A stretch of DNA of 64,000 nt from Gnetum montanum (lineage: Eukaryota; Streptophyta; Gnetopsida; Gnetales; Gnetaceae). The stretch is taken from contig MNCI01023814.1 in NCBI GenBank assembly GCA_015680685.1, forward strand, positions 78,313-142,312, read 5' to 3'. The position numbers and the translations under genes were made by a program. Below, in pieces: positions 33,712 to 45,759 of this stretch. Under the pieces are notes generated by a model, which had not been told where the DNA came from, searched no databases, and saw only the letters and a list, made by a program, of their open reading frames with translations. Positions within the stretch are counted from its first letter, which is position 1. Every line of letters starts with the position of its first letter.

Positions 33712-35800
33712 AAATGAAAATTCGTCCTTGAGTTCCTTACAAAATATTGGGAAGGTATGGGATTATTGACTGATTGACAACTAATGGTGGAATGGGATGA
33801 CAGACTCAACATGCCCAGTGAACGGATTAATAAGCATATTACAACATTAGTGTTTATGATCATCGTGTGAACACTCGTATATAAATGACATCCAAGCCTT
33901 TATTTAGTAGCTTGTAGAGAAAGAGAGAGAAAGAAAATGAAGCATGTTGCCACCAATGCTAAGACTGTGCCTTCTGTTATTTATCCATAGCCACGCCACT
34001 AGAATTGCTCCTTTCGTAAATGCTTCAGTTTCGGTCCAGCCTGAGTGCTTCCTCCAAGCCTAGTCCATTATTTGTATGATCACCATCTGCACATACAACA
34101 CAATCACAAATGAACAAGGATAGATAAACCACAATGTAGTTGATACCTTGCCTCGATATGAAGTGCATTGGCTGAGTTGTGGTTATGGCAGAAATTGGTT
34201 TGGAGATTTATCACAAGTGACTAGCCAAGGTGTAGGGGTTAGACGAATAGTAAAATGGAGAAAATTGAAAAATTGGTGCCAAGGCCCCCATGACTAATAG
34301 CGAATCTCCGGTAGCTATAAGATGGAAAAATATGATAAACAAGAAAGATGGGAAAAAATAACAACGACAACGCCAATAAAATGGATGTCATGGATGGGGA
34401 TGAAACAAGAGATGATTGATTGCAGGAAATGTTTAAGGAAACGAACTTAACAATTGCACCAAAAAGGAATGCCAGTGGGTCCTTCCCAAAGCAGGCTCAT
34501 GCCTTTTATGCCCTGACAAACCCACAAACCAAAGAGTCCGTAGGCTATAGAAATGTCATTTAGAAGCAAGAGTTAAAAACTTGGCCACAAGAATTCACCA
34601 AAGAAAAACAATGCATCAACCCAAAATGGATTAATAATAAAATCAACAATGAGGTGAAAAATGGGAAGAAAGATGGAGAGAAGAGAATGGAATGGAATCC
34701 CAAGAACAAGGTTGTGTAAAGCCCCTTGTGTATTTCATGGTTAAGATAACTGAGTATCCAGACTCAAACCAACCACATTTAGTGACCTCACATCAATACA
34801 CTTGGCCAATCCATCCTCTTGAGGCAACAAGAATGCTTCCACAAAGAGTAATGACCATCCTAAGGAGAGTGAGATGGAGAAGTAGGAAGCGAGAAAGGGC
34901 CTTAGTTAGAGGGAATCTTTAGGCATGGGTAACATGTCTTTCCAGTGCCATAACCAGCACTTGTAGCCCATATTGCTTTATCATGTCTAAGGGGTGTGCT
35001 TTGAATTCTCACATTTTTCTCTTTTTTTTATGTTTATGTGTGAGAAACACACCATGAAAAGACTTATTTTTATTCACTTAGCTTCCTGATATTTGAACAA
35101 TGTCAGAATGGAGCAAAACCTAAGAAACAAGCATCAAAGCACCCAAGAGAATGACTAGCACAAATGCATCAAATCCCCTTGAAGATACACCCTTTTCATC
35201 CTTTGAGTCTTTCCTTGGTTTGAAAAGTATCTAGCCACCAATTCATTAATAAATTTACTTAGAAAAAGGGGATTGTATAGTTCCAAGCCAAAGGAGACCA
35301 TAGAGTTGTATGGATGAGTGAATGATGTGGACTCATTGCTTGTTTTACCAAAAGAACCATACCTTAATATCAGCATCATAATTCAAAGGTAAAAACCAAA
35401 CATTAGCAATCAATATGATATAATGCAATCCACCATCATGAGCACATATTGGATGACAAATAAAAGTAAATCAAGCAAACAAAGAAATAGTAAAAACATG
35501 AATGATGGTGTAAAAAAAAATAAGAAAAGTTGGAAAAATGTGTAAAACAAAAATTCAAAAAGAAGTGAGGGCCTAGAACAATTAGCATAGGTGGCCATCT
35601 CCCCCACGACTGAGTTGGAAGGAGGAGATCCAAAAATAGTGAGCAAGGTTGTCCATCAACAGAGGTAGCATGTGTATTGGCTATCCTAAGCTCATAGAAA
35701 GGTTTGGTTTGTTGTATGTTGACCAACAGTTTCTTGTCTAGGCTCTCAGGTTTGTATATTGTCATGGCCCCAGAAGAAAAAGTTGCATAAGTAATATAAG
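33712..35800 (-). mobile_element. G3 region between integrase and 3' LTR
   Basis: It contains polypurine motifs (35595-35611 and 34285-34295, minus), a T-rich tract on the minus strand (35460-35570) and the block shared with G1 and G4 (34460-35010). An open frame at 34692-34922 on the plus strand has related text at 46539-46763, but I do not accept it as a gene. Confidence 0.6.
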
Positions 35801-35809
35801 GTCCTTCTC

Positions 35810-36960
35810 ACAGTGTTTAAAATTTAGTATGTTGTGGCACATGTGTGGGATTCCAGTAGAGAACCTTATCTCCTAGTTGATATTTAAATTTCCTAATCCT
35901 TAGGTCATGATGTTGTTTATTGAATTCCTTGTGCAACTCGTTAGATGACAGTGCAGCTAGTTGGTTTTCATCTAGCAAGTTAAGGGTTGCTAACCATTGT
36001 TTCTGTGCTAGATCAAGGTCAAGGTTGAGGTCACATGCCATGGATAGTGTACGGAGCTTAGTTTGAATGGGAAATTTTGGTAATTTACCATACACTAACT
36101 CATAGGGAGAGTAGCCTATAGGGAGTTTTCATGTGGATCAGTATGTCCAAAGAGCATCGTTTAGTTTAGTGCTCCAGTCTCGCCTAAACTTGCTAACAGT
36201 TCTTGTCAATATCTTCGTATTCTCCCTGTTGTTGACTTATGCTTAACTGTTCTCTTGGGGGTGGTATGGTGTAGTCAATTTATGCTCAACCCCTAAGTGT
36301 TGCATTAATTTTCAAAAAGTTACACCTGTGAAGTGTGTACCATTGTTTGAAATAAGTGCACGCGACACACCAAACTTGTTTATGATTTGTTGTTGAATAA
36401 ATTGTGCAACTGTAGATAATGTACAATCTTTAACAGTAGCTGCTTCGAAACATTTTGTTAGGTAATGAACAACAACAATAATATAAGCTTTTCATTTGGA
36501 CATTGGTGTAATTGGGCCCATAAAATCAATTCCCCAAATGTCGAAGGGTTCTAACAGTTGAATCCACTATTGCAGACCCTCCATGCTAGCAGTAATTCCC
36601 CCATCATGTTGACAGTACTCACAAGATTGGACGAATTGATGGACATCCAGAAACAATGTAGGCCAATAATATCCTGCAAGCAAGATCTTAATGGTCGTTC
36701 ATCTCCCAGCATAATGACCCCCACAAGGACCCTCATGAGTGTCTTGGAGAACTCGCAGTTGATCTACCTTGGGAACACACCATCGAACCAAGCCATTAGG
36801 ACACACTTTGTAAAGTTACCCATTAATTTTCATAAAGTATTTGGCTCGATGAAGAAATTGTTATATCTTCTTAAGGTTTAACTCTTGTGGTATTTGTTGG
36901 GTGAGGAGATAGGTAAGAATGCTACTGTACCAGTTTGTCTCCATGGGTGATTGATTATTC
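35810..36960 (-). pseudogene. G3 integrase
   Basis: The zinc finger is kept (HEGPCGGHY and CEYCQHDGG). The core has WGIDFMGPI and NRE. The second catalytic Asp reads Asn (SNNGTHF instead of SDNGTHF), which alone would kill activity. The C-terminal part, DLDLDLAQKQWLA to GDKVLYWNP (35817-36095), is present; this is the part lost in G1. TAG and TGA stops occur. Confidence 0.85.
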
Positions 36961-38080
36961 ACTATACCAGTAAAGAGGAATTCATCAAGAAAATAATTAA
37001 AAATTGGATACTCATCCTCTTTGTTGTCCCATCACAATCGAGATAAATGATCAGCAAGTACATTCTCGGTGCCTTTACGATCGATCATCGTAAGATAAAA
37101 CTCTTGTAAGATTACAAGCCATCATATGATACGAGGGCTTACCATTGGCTTATTCATGAGGAACCTTATTGCACTATGATTTGTATGTATATATACTTTA
37201 TATCCCAATACATAGTGTCTAAAATTTTCTAGTGCAAACGCTACAACCATTAATTCTTTCTCTGTGGTAGTGTAGTTAAGTTGTGCACCAATGATACTTC
37301 TACTTACATAGTGGATGTAATAAGAATGCTTCTAGTCATCTAATTGTGTAAGTATGGCTCCTAAGGCATAGTTGGACACGTCAGTCATGATATGGAATGG
37401 TTTGGACCAATCAGGNTGATCGAATATCTTTGATAGTTTTCAATTGATGGGTAATTCCTTAGATAACTTTGATGTTATCGGGGTCTACCTCTATCCCTAT
37501 GTGTGAGATTTTGTGCCCTAGTATTACGCCCCCTTGGACCATCAAATGGATTTTCTACTAGTTGAGCCTCAAATTGGTTTCTACACATCTTTTTAACACT
37601 TGCTTCAACTGGTCTAAGGATTGATCAAAGTTTGCTCCATAGGTGGAGAAATCGTCCATAAAGGCTTTTACACCATTTCTTATCTGCTATTGGAAGATGA
37701 TTAGAACTAGTTGTTGAAATGTTGCAGGGGCATTGCACAAGATAAATGGCATCTGTTTGTATGCAAACGTTCCCCAAGGACTGGTGAACGTAGTCTTGGC
37801 TTAGTCTTCTAGGGCTCTTTGTATTTGATTATATCTACTATATCCATCTAGAAAACTATAGTAGCGATGGCTTGCGATGGTGTTTATGACTTGGTCAAAA
37901 AATGGCAATGGAAAGTGATCTTTGAATGTTGCCATATTTAGTAGCCTGAAATCTATGCACACTCTCCATTTACCTTTCTTTTTAGGCATAATAACTAAGG
38001 GGCTAACCCATTTGCTATCAGCAATAGGGTATATGAACCCAACCTTGAAAAGCTATTCAATTTCTTCCTTGACTACTTAC
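36960..38080 (-). pseudogene. G3 reverse transcriptase and RNase H
   Basis: RT motifs are KWRVCIDFRLLNMATF, YYSFLDGYSRYNQI, TSPWGTFAYKQMPF and FMDDFSTYG (about 37650). RNase H shows MTDVSNYALGAIL, EKELMVVAFALE and ADHLSRLWW. Sequence expected between the two, about 150-200 bases in G1, is missing at N37416. Stops are few compared with G1. Confidence 0.85.
37416..37416. other. Single N hiding missing pol sequence
   Basis: The RT/RNase H frame of G3 lacks the segment equivalent to SFLGHTSYYRCF to ESAFQALK of G1. The N therefore stands for a gap of unknown length, or a deletion. Confidence 0.6.
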
Positions 38081-38639
38081 TTTAGCTTTGGGTTCAAACG
38101 TCTTTGCGGTTGTCTTGGAGGCTTCATGGAGGGGTCGGTGTAAATCCTATGTTGGTATATCCTAGGATCTATTCTAGTTAATTTGAGATATGACCAAGTG
38201 AAGGTTTTTGACCATCTATTGATTACCTTCAACAATTCTTCTTTGTGTTGAGGAGCAAGCTTAGCATTGATAATTACTAGTTTTCCGTTTTTAAGGAATG
38301 TTTATTCCATACTAGTGGGTAATGGTTTTAGCTTGAGGGGCTCCTACTTAAATTTCTCAGGGATTTCCAGCTTCCCCCAGTTAACCATTTCAAGGTTAAG
38401 ACTTGGAAGTTGGTGGTGGACTAGCTCTAATGCATCTATGCTATCAATGTAAGCGTATGTCAAACCCTCAGTTGGTTCCATGCATATGAATGAACTGATT
38501 TCTTGATCAGCTATTAGCCACTGGGTACCTTCATGTTGTGTGGCTGCTGCATACAGGCATCTTTGTATGTTGATCACTTGTGCACACTGATTACATGCAG
38601 GCAATGTTAAACTTTGCACAAACCATGACCTCTGCACGT

Positions 38640-39330
38640 ACTTACACCCTGTGTCACTATATGTGATGCATAGAACTTTCTACTTCTTGATCTTTCTGAA
38701 TGTATTTTCCTTTGATATTTCTAGGGAAAGATCACAGATTCCTAGGCATGCATTGATGGTGCTTAGCCATGCTCTTCCCATTATGATTGGGAAGTCCCCC
38801 TTACTGTTGTTCACCTGAATCACTAGGAAGCTAGCTGGGTACGACCATCCACAAATAGTGGTAACAATGTCTTCCACCAGTCCTAATGGGAGAGTGATGG
38901 ACTGGTCAGCCAACTCTAGACGGATGTTGCTCTTTTTCAATGGAGGCAGGTTCCAAGCCATCTTTGATCCAATCGGTGACGAAATGTGTTAGCCCTGCAC
39001 AACAAGATGTTGCTCTTGAGAAATCAAGTTGACACCAGAAATTGAATCCAAAAGAGCCCTGCACAACATATTTTCAACGATTTGTAAGTATATCAGAGGA
39101 CTTCCAGGATCAAAGAATTTCCTAGGAAGGTGGCCATATTTGATCCAATCAGTGACGACATGTGTTAGCATGATCGTATGAATTGAGTGTGGTAGTTGAG
39201 TTGAAGGAGGCTTTGAAGTTTTGATTGATATTGAGGCGTTTAAGGAATCAGCCGCTTGTGATTGCAAGGGCTTGGTTGGTCTATTGGTTCTAAAGAAAGG
39301 TCTTTTCTTCATGTGGTTGTTGGAACCAAC
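38640..39330 (-). pseudogene. G3 aspartic protease
   Basis: ALLDSISGVNLIS (about 39040) is the active-site segment. DFPIIMGRAWLS and LSLEISKENT follow at 38680-38961. A short passage (gatccaatcggtgacgaaat) appears twice, near 38965 and 39150, splitting the frame. Confidence 0.75.
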
Positions 39331-39369
39331 AGTAGGTTGAGAGTTAATAGCCCTTGTGGCATTACGTTG

Positions 39370-41451
39370 TTGTGGCTAGGTAGGGATTTCACCCTGCATA
39401 GCTGGAGTCGGTGGTAGTGGAGCTATTGGTGGAAGAGATGCAGCCAGATGAGAAGGATGATATGCTTGTGAAATATCACCCCTAGAGGAGGGAGTCCCAT
39501 AATACTTGTGGGCTTGGTAGTAAGGTTGAGAAGTGATGTGACCAGTAGTCACGTGGGGAGATTGGTTGCTACATGTAATATCCATATGGGTTAGATTATC
39601 GGTAAGGATATTATTGCCTTGTTGGTGGCATTCCCCATGATTGTGGGTGCTACCACTATTGATGTTGCTCGATTGGGTGTGGTGGAGTTCCACTAGGATA
39701 ATATGTTAAGGGTTGGTGGAACTACTTTGGGTTACCTTGAGGATAAGGTAACCTTTGGGGTGCTTGCTGTTTGTTCAATCATGGGTTGAGTGCATACACC
39801 CCAGACTCCTGCAGAGGTGAGATTACAGGGCAACATCCCTTAGGATGGTCATATTAACATATTTCACATCCACTATCATTGTTTGTTTCCAACTCCACAA
39901 CCTATTCAATGATGACAACTTTACCCTTACCCTTGGTACGTGCAAGTTCAGGTTCTCTCTTTTTTCTTTTTTCATGATCATTACCTTGCTCTCTAGACTC
40001 CTCCAATATTTTAAGAACAAATTAAAATCTATTATCTAGGGAATCCCACATTTGGTCTACCTTTGCCAATACTTTTGATGTCAACTTTTGGATAGGAAAA
40101 GTTTTCCTATTCATCATCTCTTCGAGTAGTGACTCTTCTTCATCCTCACAAAATCTTACTTCCCTCTTCTGGAGGGAAGGATCTTGGTTATACTCTTTTG
40201 CACTTTCTCTCTTCTATAGCTCACCTTCTTCCTTAGCAACTTGCTCTAATAGTCTTTGAATTTGATGGGACCTAAGCTTGGATAGTCTTCCTTGAGCATA
40301 AGTCCCAAGGGTTCTTCTTGTTTCATGCCTAAGACCATCCACGAGATGGTGCAGTTGATCCCTTTGTGAATAACCATGGCTAGGAAAATGATGTAATAGT
40401 GCATAATATTGGCCCATGGTAGCATCCAAGGGTTCATGTCCTCCTTGTTTCTAGCCTTGGATTTGCTTTTGCAAGTTAGACACTCGGGAGTACGTTTGGT
40501 ACTTTTCATTAAATAGTTCTAACATAGTACTCCACCTACAAATGGATTCTAGTTCTAAAGATCGGTACCAACTTTCCGCTTCTTTAACTAGTGTCCAGGG
40601 AAATAGCTTAAGTTTTTTCCATTCATTCTCTATATTTTGTAAGGCACACACATCATGGAATGCTTGTAAGTGATTTTGAGGATCAGTGTTGTATCCCCCT
40701 TTAAATCGTGGGATATTCCACTTTGCCTACCTTTATCTCCATGGTCTTTTTCTTTATGATTGTGTTGAAAAACTAAAAGAGAGGATGAAGGAGATGATGA
40801 AGTTAAAGAGGAAGGAGAATTTTCACCATGATGGTGTCTGCCACCTTGTCTTTGGTGATCTCGGCCTTGATCGTGATTGTGATCAAAATGTTCATCTTTA
40901 TCATGTGTCTGTGTTCCTTTTTCAGACCCTTTGTGCCTGTGGGTATCAAAACCTGGGTTATGAATAGTGGAATGAAGGTTCTGATACACAACCCATTGGC
41001 CAAAGTCAAGGAGAGGAACATCGTTGTGTGGTCGACTACCTAAGGTAGGTTCACCATCTTCATTTTCACTTAAGACATGTGGGGCATCCTGGGACTACTC
41101 ACCCTTCAAAGACTTATGATGTCTCTCCTATTGCAAGTCCCTTTGATGTTGTGCCTCTGTGGGATAGTATTCTCTTGAGTCATGGTCTTGCACAACATTA
41201 TTCTGTGTGTAAGTGCAGCATGCCAATTCATGTGAGAGCATGAAGAAGCATGCTCAAGACTGAATGCTCAGGAGGTAACACTATGTTATCTTCTAAATCT
41301 TGCCAATGCAGTTGTTCATCTTGATGGAGGATAAAGGTGAAGTCTAGTATATACTCATCAGGATGAATATATACCACTCGATCTTGTTGAGGGACTGGCA
41401 GATCAACGTCATGTGTATTACACCATCGACTGTTTCTTGTTTCAAACCTAG
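39370..41451 (-). pseudogene. G3 gag
   Basis: The minus strand encodes HPDEYILDFTFILHQDE near 41350 and a His/Asp/Ser-rich region (40690-40990). The core (40230-40650) has KLKLFPWTLVKEAESWYRSLE and QTYSRVSNLQKQIQG. A helix and a Pro-rich tail run to 39376. The frame is cut at 41451 by G4, so the first residues are lost. Confidence 0.8.
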
Positions 41452-42401
41452 TGATGAGACGCGATATCGCATGCACTGCGATATCGCGTCGTCCCCTGCA
41501 ATATCGTGTACGCGATATCGCGTTCCACCACCAAATCTATAAATAAGAGGTGGAACTCCCCTCATTTCCCATCCTAGGCTAGAAGTAGCAAAGCTCTGGC
41601 AGTTTGATCACTCCAGAGATAGAATATTTTCCATGTGCCCATAGTAGGAGTTCCCAAGTGAATGGATTTTTATTCGAGCAGCTTTGTACCTAAACGCAAG
41701 TTGTGTACGGCAATAAAGATGAGCTTTGTGGATAAAACTTGCAGTGCATGGAATAGGTTTATTACATGTTATTTCCTACCTGTTATTTATTACCTGCATT
41801 AGTGTGACATGAGTACAACTTGGTTACGAGCATTGACGAATGTGTATGGCTAACCAAGGAATCGGCTACTCATCGTGATTAGATTCTCTCACCCTTGTCT
41901 CCTAGAACACGGGATGAGTATGACTTGATTACGAGCATCTACAGATGTGTATGGCTAGTCAAGGAATCAGCTTCTCATCACTCTTAGGCTAGTTAGGTGC
42001 CTCAGTATGACCACTTTGAGCACGTGCATTACGTGTGGTGATCCCAGTAACGATTAGCATTTGGTAGCCATAGTTGCATAGTTCAGGGTGTCTACAGTAA
42101 GTGGGAATGGATGCTAACACTATTTAATTTATACTTAGTCCTTAGTTAGAGTTAGTTAGTTTTCTCAACCTTCGCTCTTAGCATAGAAGACATAAAACCA
42201 TAAAAGACCAAAAAAATCATATACCTCAGGCTTACTTAACCATACATCGTGACAACAACAAGTAAGTCTGGGAAGACAACGAATGATTAACCCTAAGTGT
42301 TCCATGGGGTGTTTAGGCATTTAGTCTGTGGAGTTCGACCAGATCGCACGTGCTACGCTCGTTTCATATGGTTGAGTGTAGGGGTACCTTGCCACTCATC
42401 A
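41452..42401 (+). repeat. G4 5' LTR
   Basis: This LTR is 950 bases. U3 begins with perfect palindromes on gcgatatcgc (41460-41525), followed by TATAAATA at 41538-41545. The U5 end is shared with G1. Its start abuts the truncated gag of G3. Confidence 0.88.
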
Positions 42402-42402
42402 T

Positions 42403-42420
42403 TGGCGCTGTTGCCGGGGA
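42403..42420 (+). other. Primer binding site (tRNA-Asp), G4
   Basis: tggcgctgttgccgggga is nearly the exact complement of the plant tRNA-Asp 3' end and is the best preserved PBS here. Confidence 0.9.
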
Positions 42421-42545
42421 CTAAGTGTTTGTGCACCGAATAGAACATAAGGGATATCACTCACATCGTTGTGAGCCTTAACGAACCTTCAGGTTAATCA
42501 AAAGAAAAAAAAATATATAATGGTGAAATTAGCACACCGATAAAA

Positions 42546-44880
42546 ATGCCTTCTTCTCATAAAAGCAACTCACCACCTAAGGACCACACACGAGATAGTC
42601 AGCAAGATAAAACACATAACCAAAATCAGCCAAGTCCTAAACAATATAAGATGACATATACTCATCCCGATGAGTATATTCCTAATTTTACTTTTGTTCT
42701 TCATCAGGACGAACAACTGCGATTGAGAGACTTGCAAGGTAACATTGTGTTACCCCCAGATTGATCAATCTCTCACATGCTTTTCCATGCCTTGGCACAG
42801 ATAGGCATGACCGAGCTATATGCTGAATACGTTGCAAAGGATTTTGACATGAGGGATTATTATCCCACAGATGCCCAACGTATGAGAGACTTAAGGCAGG
42901 AGAGCCAACATACATTGTCGAAGGGCAAGGCCCCGCATGTCCTTAGTGAAATAGGAGATGAGGAACCCTTTATCACGGGTTCTTTAGCAAAGGATGTTTC
43001 CCCTCCTAACAATGGTGAGGAGGTTGGGTATCAGAACCTATGATCAACGATACATATCCCTAGTTCTGATGCCCATGAGCACCAACTATTCACAGAGGGA
43101 ACAACCACTCATGCTAAGGATGGGCACTTTGATCGTCACCATGATCAGGGCTGTAGTCGAAGAGAAGGCCAGAAACATCGTCATGGCGATGGTTCCCCTT
43201 CTTCTTCCCCTTCTTCACATCACTCATCCTCTCCTTCCACATCTAGGTGCAGTCACCATGAACATAAAGGTGAGGAAAAAAGTAAGAAAGAAGAAAGACC
43301 TCGATGGGAAAATCGAGAGAGAGGACAAGGGCAAGGACGTAGGGAGAGTAGGGAACAACGCAGACATCACAGGCGTCATGAAAGAGATGATCATGATGAG
43401 CCCCTACTCACAACCTGAAGTATGCTTGACATAAAGGAGGTAGTTAGGATTCCCACAAGGAATTTAAAAGATAGCAGGATCAAACGATTAGACATGAACA
43501 ACATCCCACAATTTGAAGGGGGATATAATGCAGATCCGCAAAATCATTTACAGGCATTCCACGATGCCTATGCCTTGCAGAATATAGAAAATGAGTGGTA
43601 AAAACTTAAGTTGTTCCCAAGGACACTCACCAAAGAAGCAGAGAGCTGGTACCGGTCCTTAGAATTGGAAACCATCAAGAGGTGGAGTATGATGCTAGAA
43701 TTGTTCAATGAAAAGTATCAAACGTACTCCAGAGTGTCCAATTTGCGTAAGCAGATCCAAGGTTGGAAGCAAGGTACATATGAACCCTTGGATGCTGCCA
43801 TGGCCCGCTACTACACATTGTTACATCGTTGCTTGGGCCATGGGTACACTCAGCTGGATCAACTTCGCCACATCATGGAAGGGCTAAGGAATGAAACTAG
43901 AAGAACCCTTGGGACTTATGCCCAAGGGAGACTCTCACAACTTAGAGCCCATGAAGTACGTAGCTTGTTGGAGCAAGTAGCAAAGGAAGAGGGTGAACTA
44001 CACAAAAGGGAAAGTGTGGAAGAGTATAACCGTGATCCCTCCCTTCGAAAGAAGGGAGTGAAATTTTGCGATGAAGAGGATGAGTCACCAATCGAAGAGT
44101 TGGTGAATTGAAAAACTTTGCCGATCCAAAAATTAACAACTGAGGTATCAGCCAAAGTAGATCAAATGTTGGATTCCTTAGACTTAAGAATTGAAATAGT
44201 ATTGAAAATTGTAGAAGATTCTAAGGTAGAAAAAAGTAGTGACAAAGGTAAGAAAAGTGGAGAGATTTAGGCCCTGCACATAACAAGGGTAAGGGAAAAA
44301 TCACTAACTCCGATGTGGCTAAGGATTCTGATACAAACGATGAAAGTGGATGTGAGATTTGCCATTATGACCATCCTAAGGGATGTTGCCCCATCATCTC
44401 ACATCTACAGGAGTCTGGGGTGTATGCGCTTAATCCAAGACTCAACCAATGGCAAACACCCCATAGGTTACCTTATCCACAAGGTAACCCAAGGCAGTTC
44501 CACCAACCCTTAATGTATTATCCAAGTGGAACTCCACCATAGCCCATCGGATAGCATTAGCAGTGGAAATACCCACAGTCATGGGGGATGCCACCTCCAA
44601 CACAATAGTACCCTTACCAGTAGCCTGACCCTTATGGATATTATGTGCAGTAGTTGATTTCTCCAAGTGACTCTATGAGTCACGCAACCCCCAACCGTCA
44701 CTACCAAGTTCGGGAGTACTTTAGAAGGACTCATTCTCCTCCAGGAGACATCTCACACTCGTTCCATCCTCCTAATCCATCAGCACCTCTTCCACCACAA
44801 GTAGTTCCCATAACACCTCCTACTCCAACAATGCAAAGGGAACTTCCTCCTCAACCGTAGCAACATCACGCTGCCAGAGC
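42546..44880 (+). pseudogene. G4 gag
   Basis: The start MPSSHKSNSPPK at 42546 is followed by THPDEYIPNFTFVLHQDE, then a His/Arg/Ser-rich region (43040-43430). The core is in an open run at 43611-44111 (ESWYRSLELETIKRW, QTYSRVSNLRKQIQGWKQG). A CxxC...H block (CEICHYDHPKGCCP) follows at about 44350 and a Pro-rich tail at 44650-44860. Only a few stops and shifts interrupt it. Confidence 0.85.
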
Positions 44881-45056
44881 TGTAAATATCCAACCTACTG
44901 CTGGTTCTGACAACTGTAAAGAAAAGACCTTACTTTAGAACCAAAAGCCCAGACAAACTCTCACAACAAAAGGTGGTTGAGGCCATGTACACTCCTCCAT
45001 CACCATCTAACACTTTGGAGCACCCTTAAGTCCAACAGAGCATAACGCATACGGTT

Positions 45057-45683
45057 ATGTTAATGCATACCGTAACTGACTGGATCAAGGTGGGCCACCT
45101 TCCTAGGAAGCTAACTGACCCTGGGAGTCCCTTAATTTATTTGCAGATCACCGAAAATGAACCACATAGAGCTTTTCTTGACTCAAGTTCCGGAGTCAAC
45201 TTAATTTCACGAGAGATGTATCACACCTGGAACCAACCCCAACTTAAGAAGAGCAACATTCAACTAGAGCTGGTAGACCAGTCCATCACCATTCCCTTGG
45301 GATTGGTGGAGGACATCATTACAACTATGTGTGGTTGGTCTTACCCAGCTGATTTCCTAGTGATTGAAGTGAAAAACAATGAAGGGGACTTCCCAATTAT
45401 AATGGGAAGGGCATGGCTTAGTACAGTAGACACATGCCTTAGGATCTATGATCTTTCCTTGAAAATTTCTAAGATAAACATTTGTGGAAAGATCGAGAAG
45501 AGGAAAGTTCCATGCATCACATACAGTGATTCATCAGGTGATGACATGGAGGAAATGCCTCCATGTAATAGGTGTGCTCATGAAACTTTGAACCAAAGAT
45601 GCCTGTATGTAGCAACCACACAAGAAGTAGTAGACACCCCGTGGTTGATAGCTAGAAGGAGTAGAAACATGTGCATGGAATGA
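45057..45683 (+). pseudogene. G4 aspartic protease
   Basis: The frame is open for 208 codons. It has HTVTDWIKVGHLPRKL, AFLDSSSGVNLIS, DFPIIMGRAWLS and YDLSLKIS. It is continuous with the gag region but is followed by TGA and then by post-pol sequence. This is the best protease copy in the window. Confidence 0.8.
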
Positions 45684-45759
45684 ACTAAGGAAACCCATGC
45701 GAACAATGAAGGCATAGACACATTGGAATATGAGCGTCGCCAACTTCCATCCCTTAATC

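Larger units (their letters stand above)
32761..41451 (-). mobile_element. Athila-like retrotransposon G3
   Basis: This minus-strand element has its 3' LTR at 32761-33698. The interior then runs in minus order from gag (near 41451) through protease, RT, RNase H and integrase to the region after pol. Its 5' LTR and leader are absent: at 41451 the gag start abuts the LTR start of G4. ORF2 and the internal promoter block were not found. The element interrupts the intron of the second CCD4 copy. Genes are decayed. N37416 hides part of pol. Confidence 0.85.
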
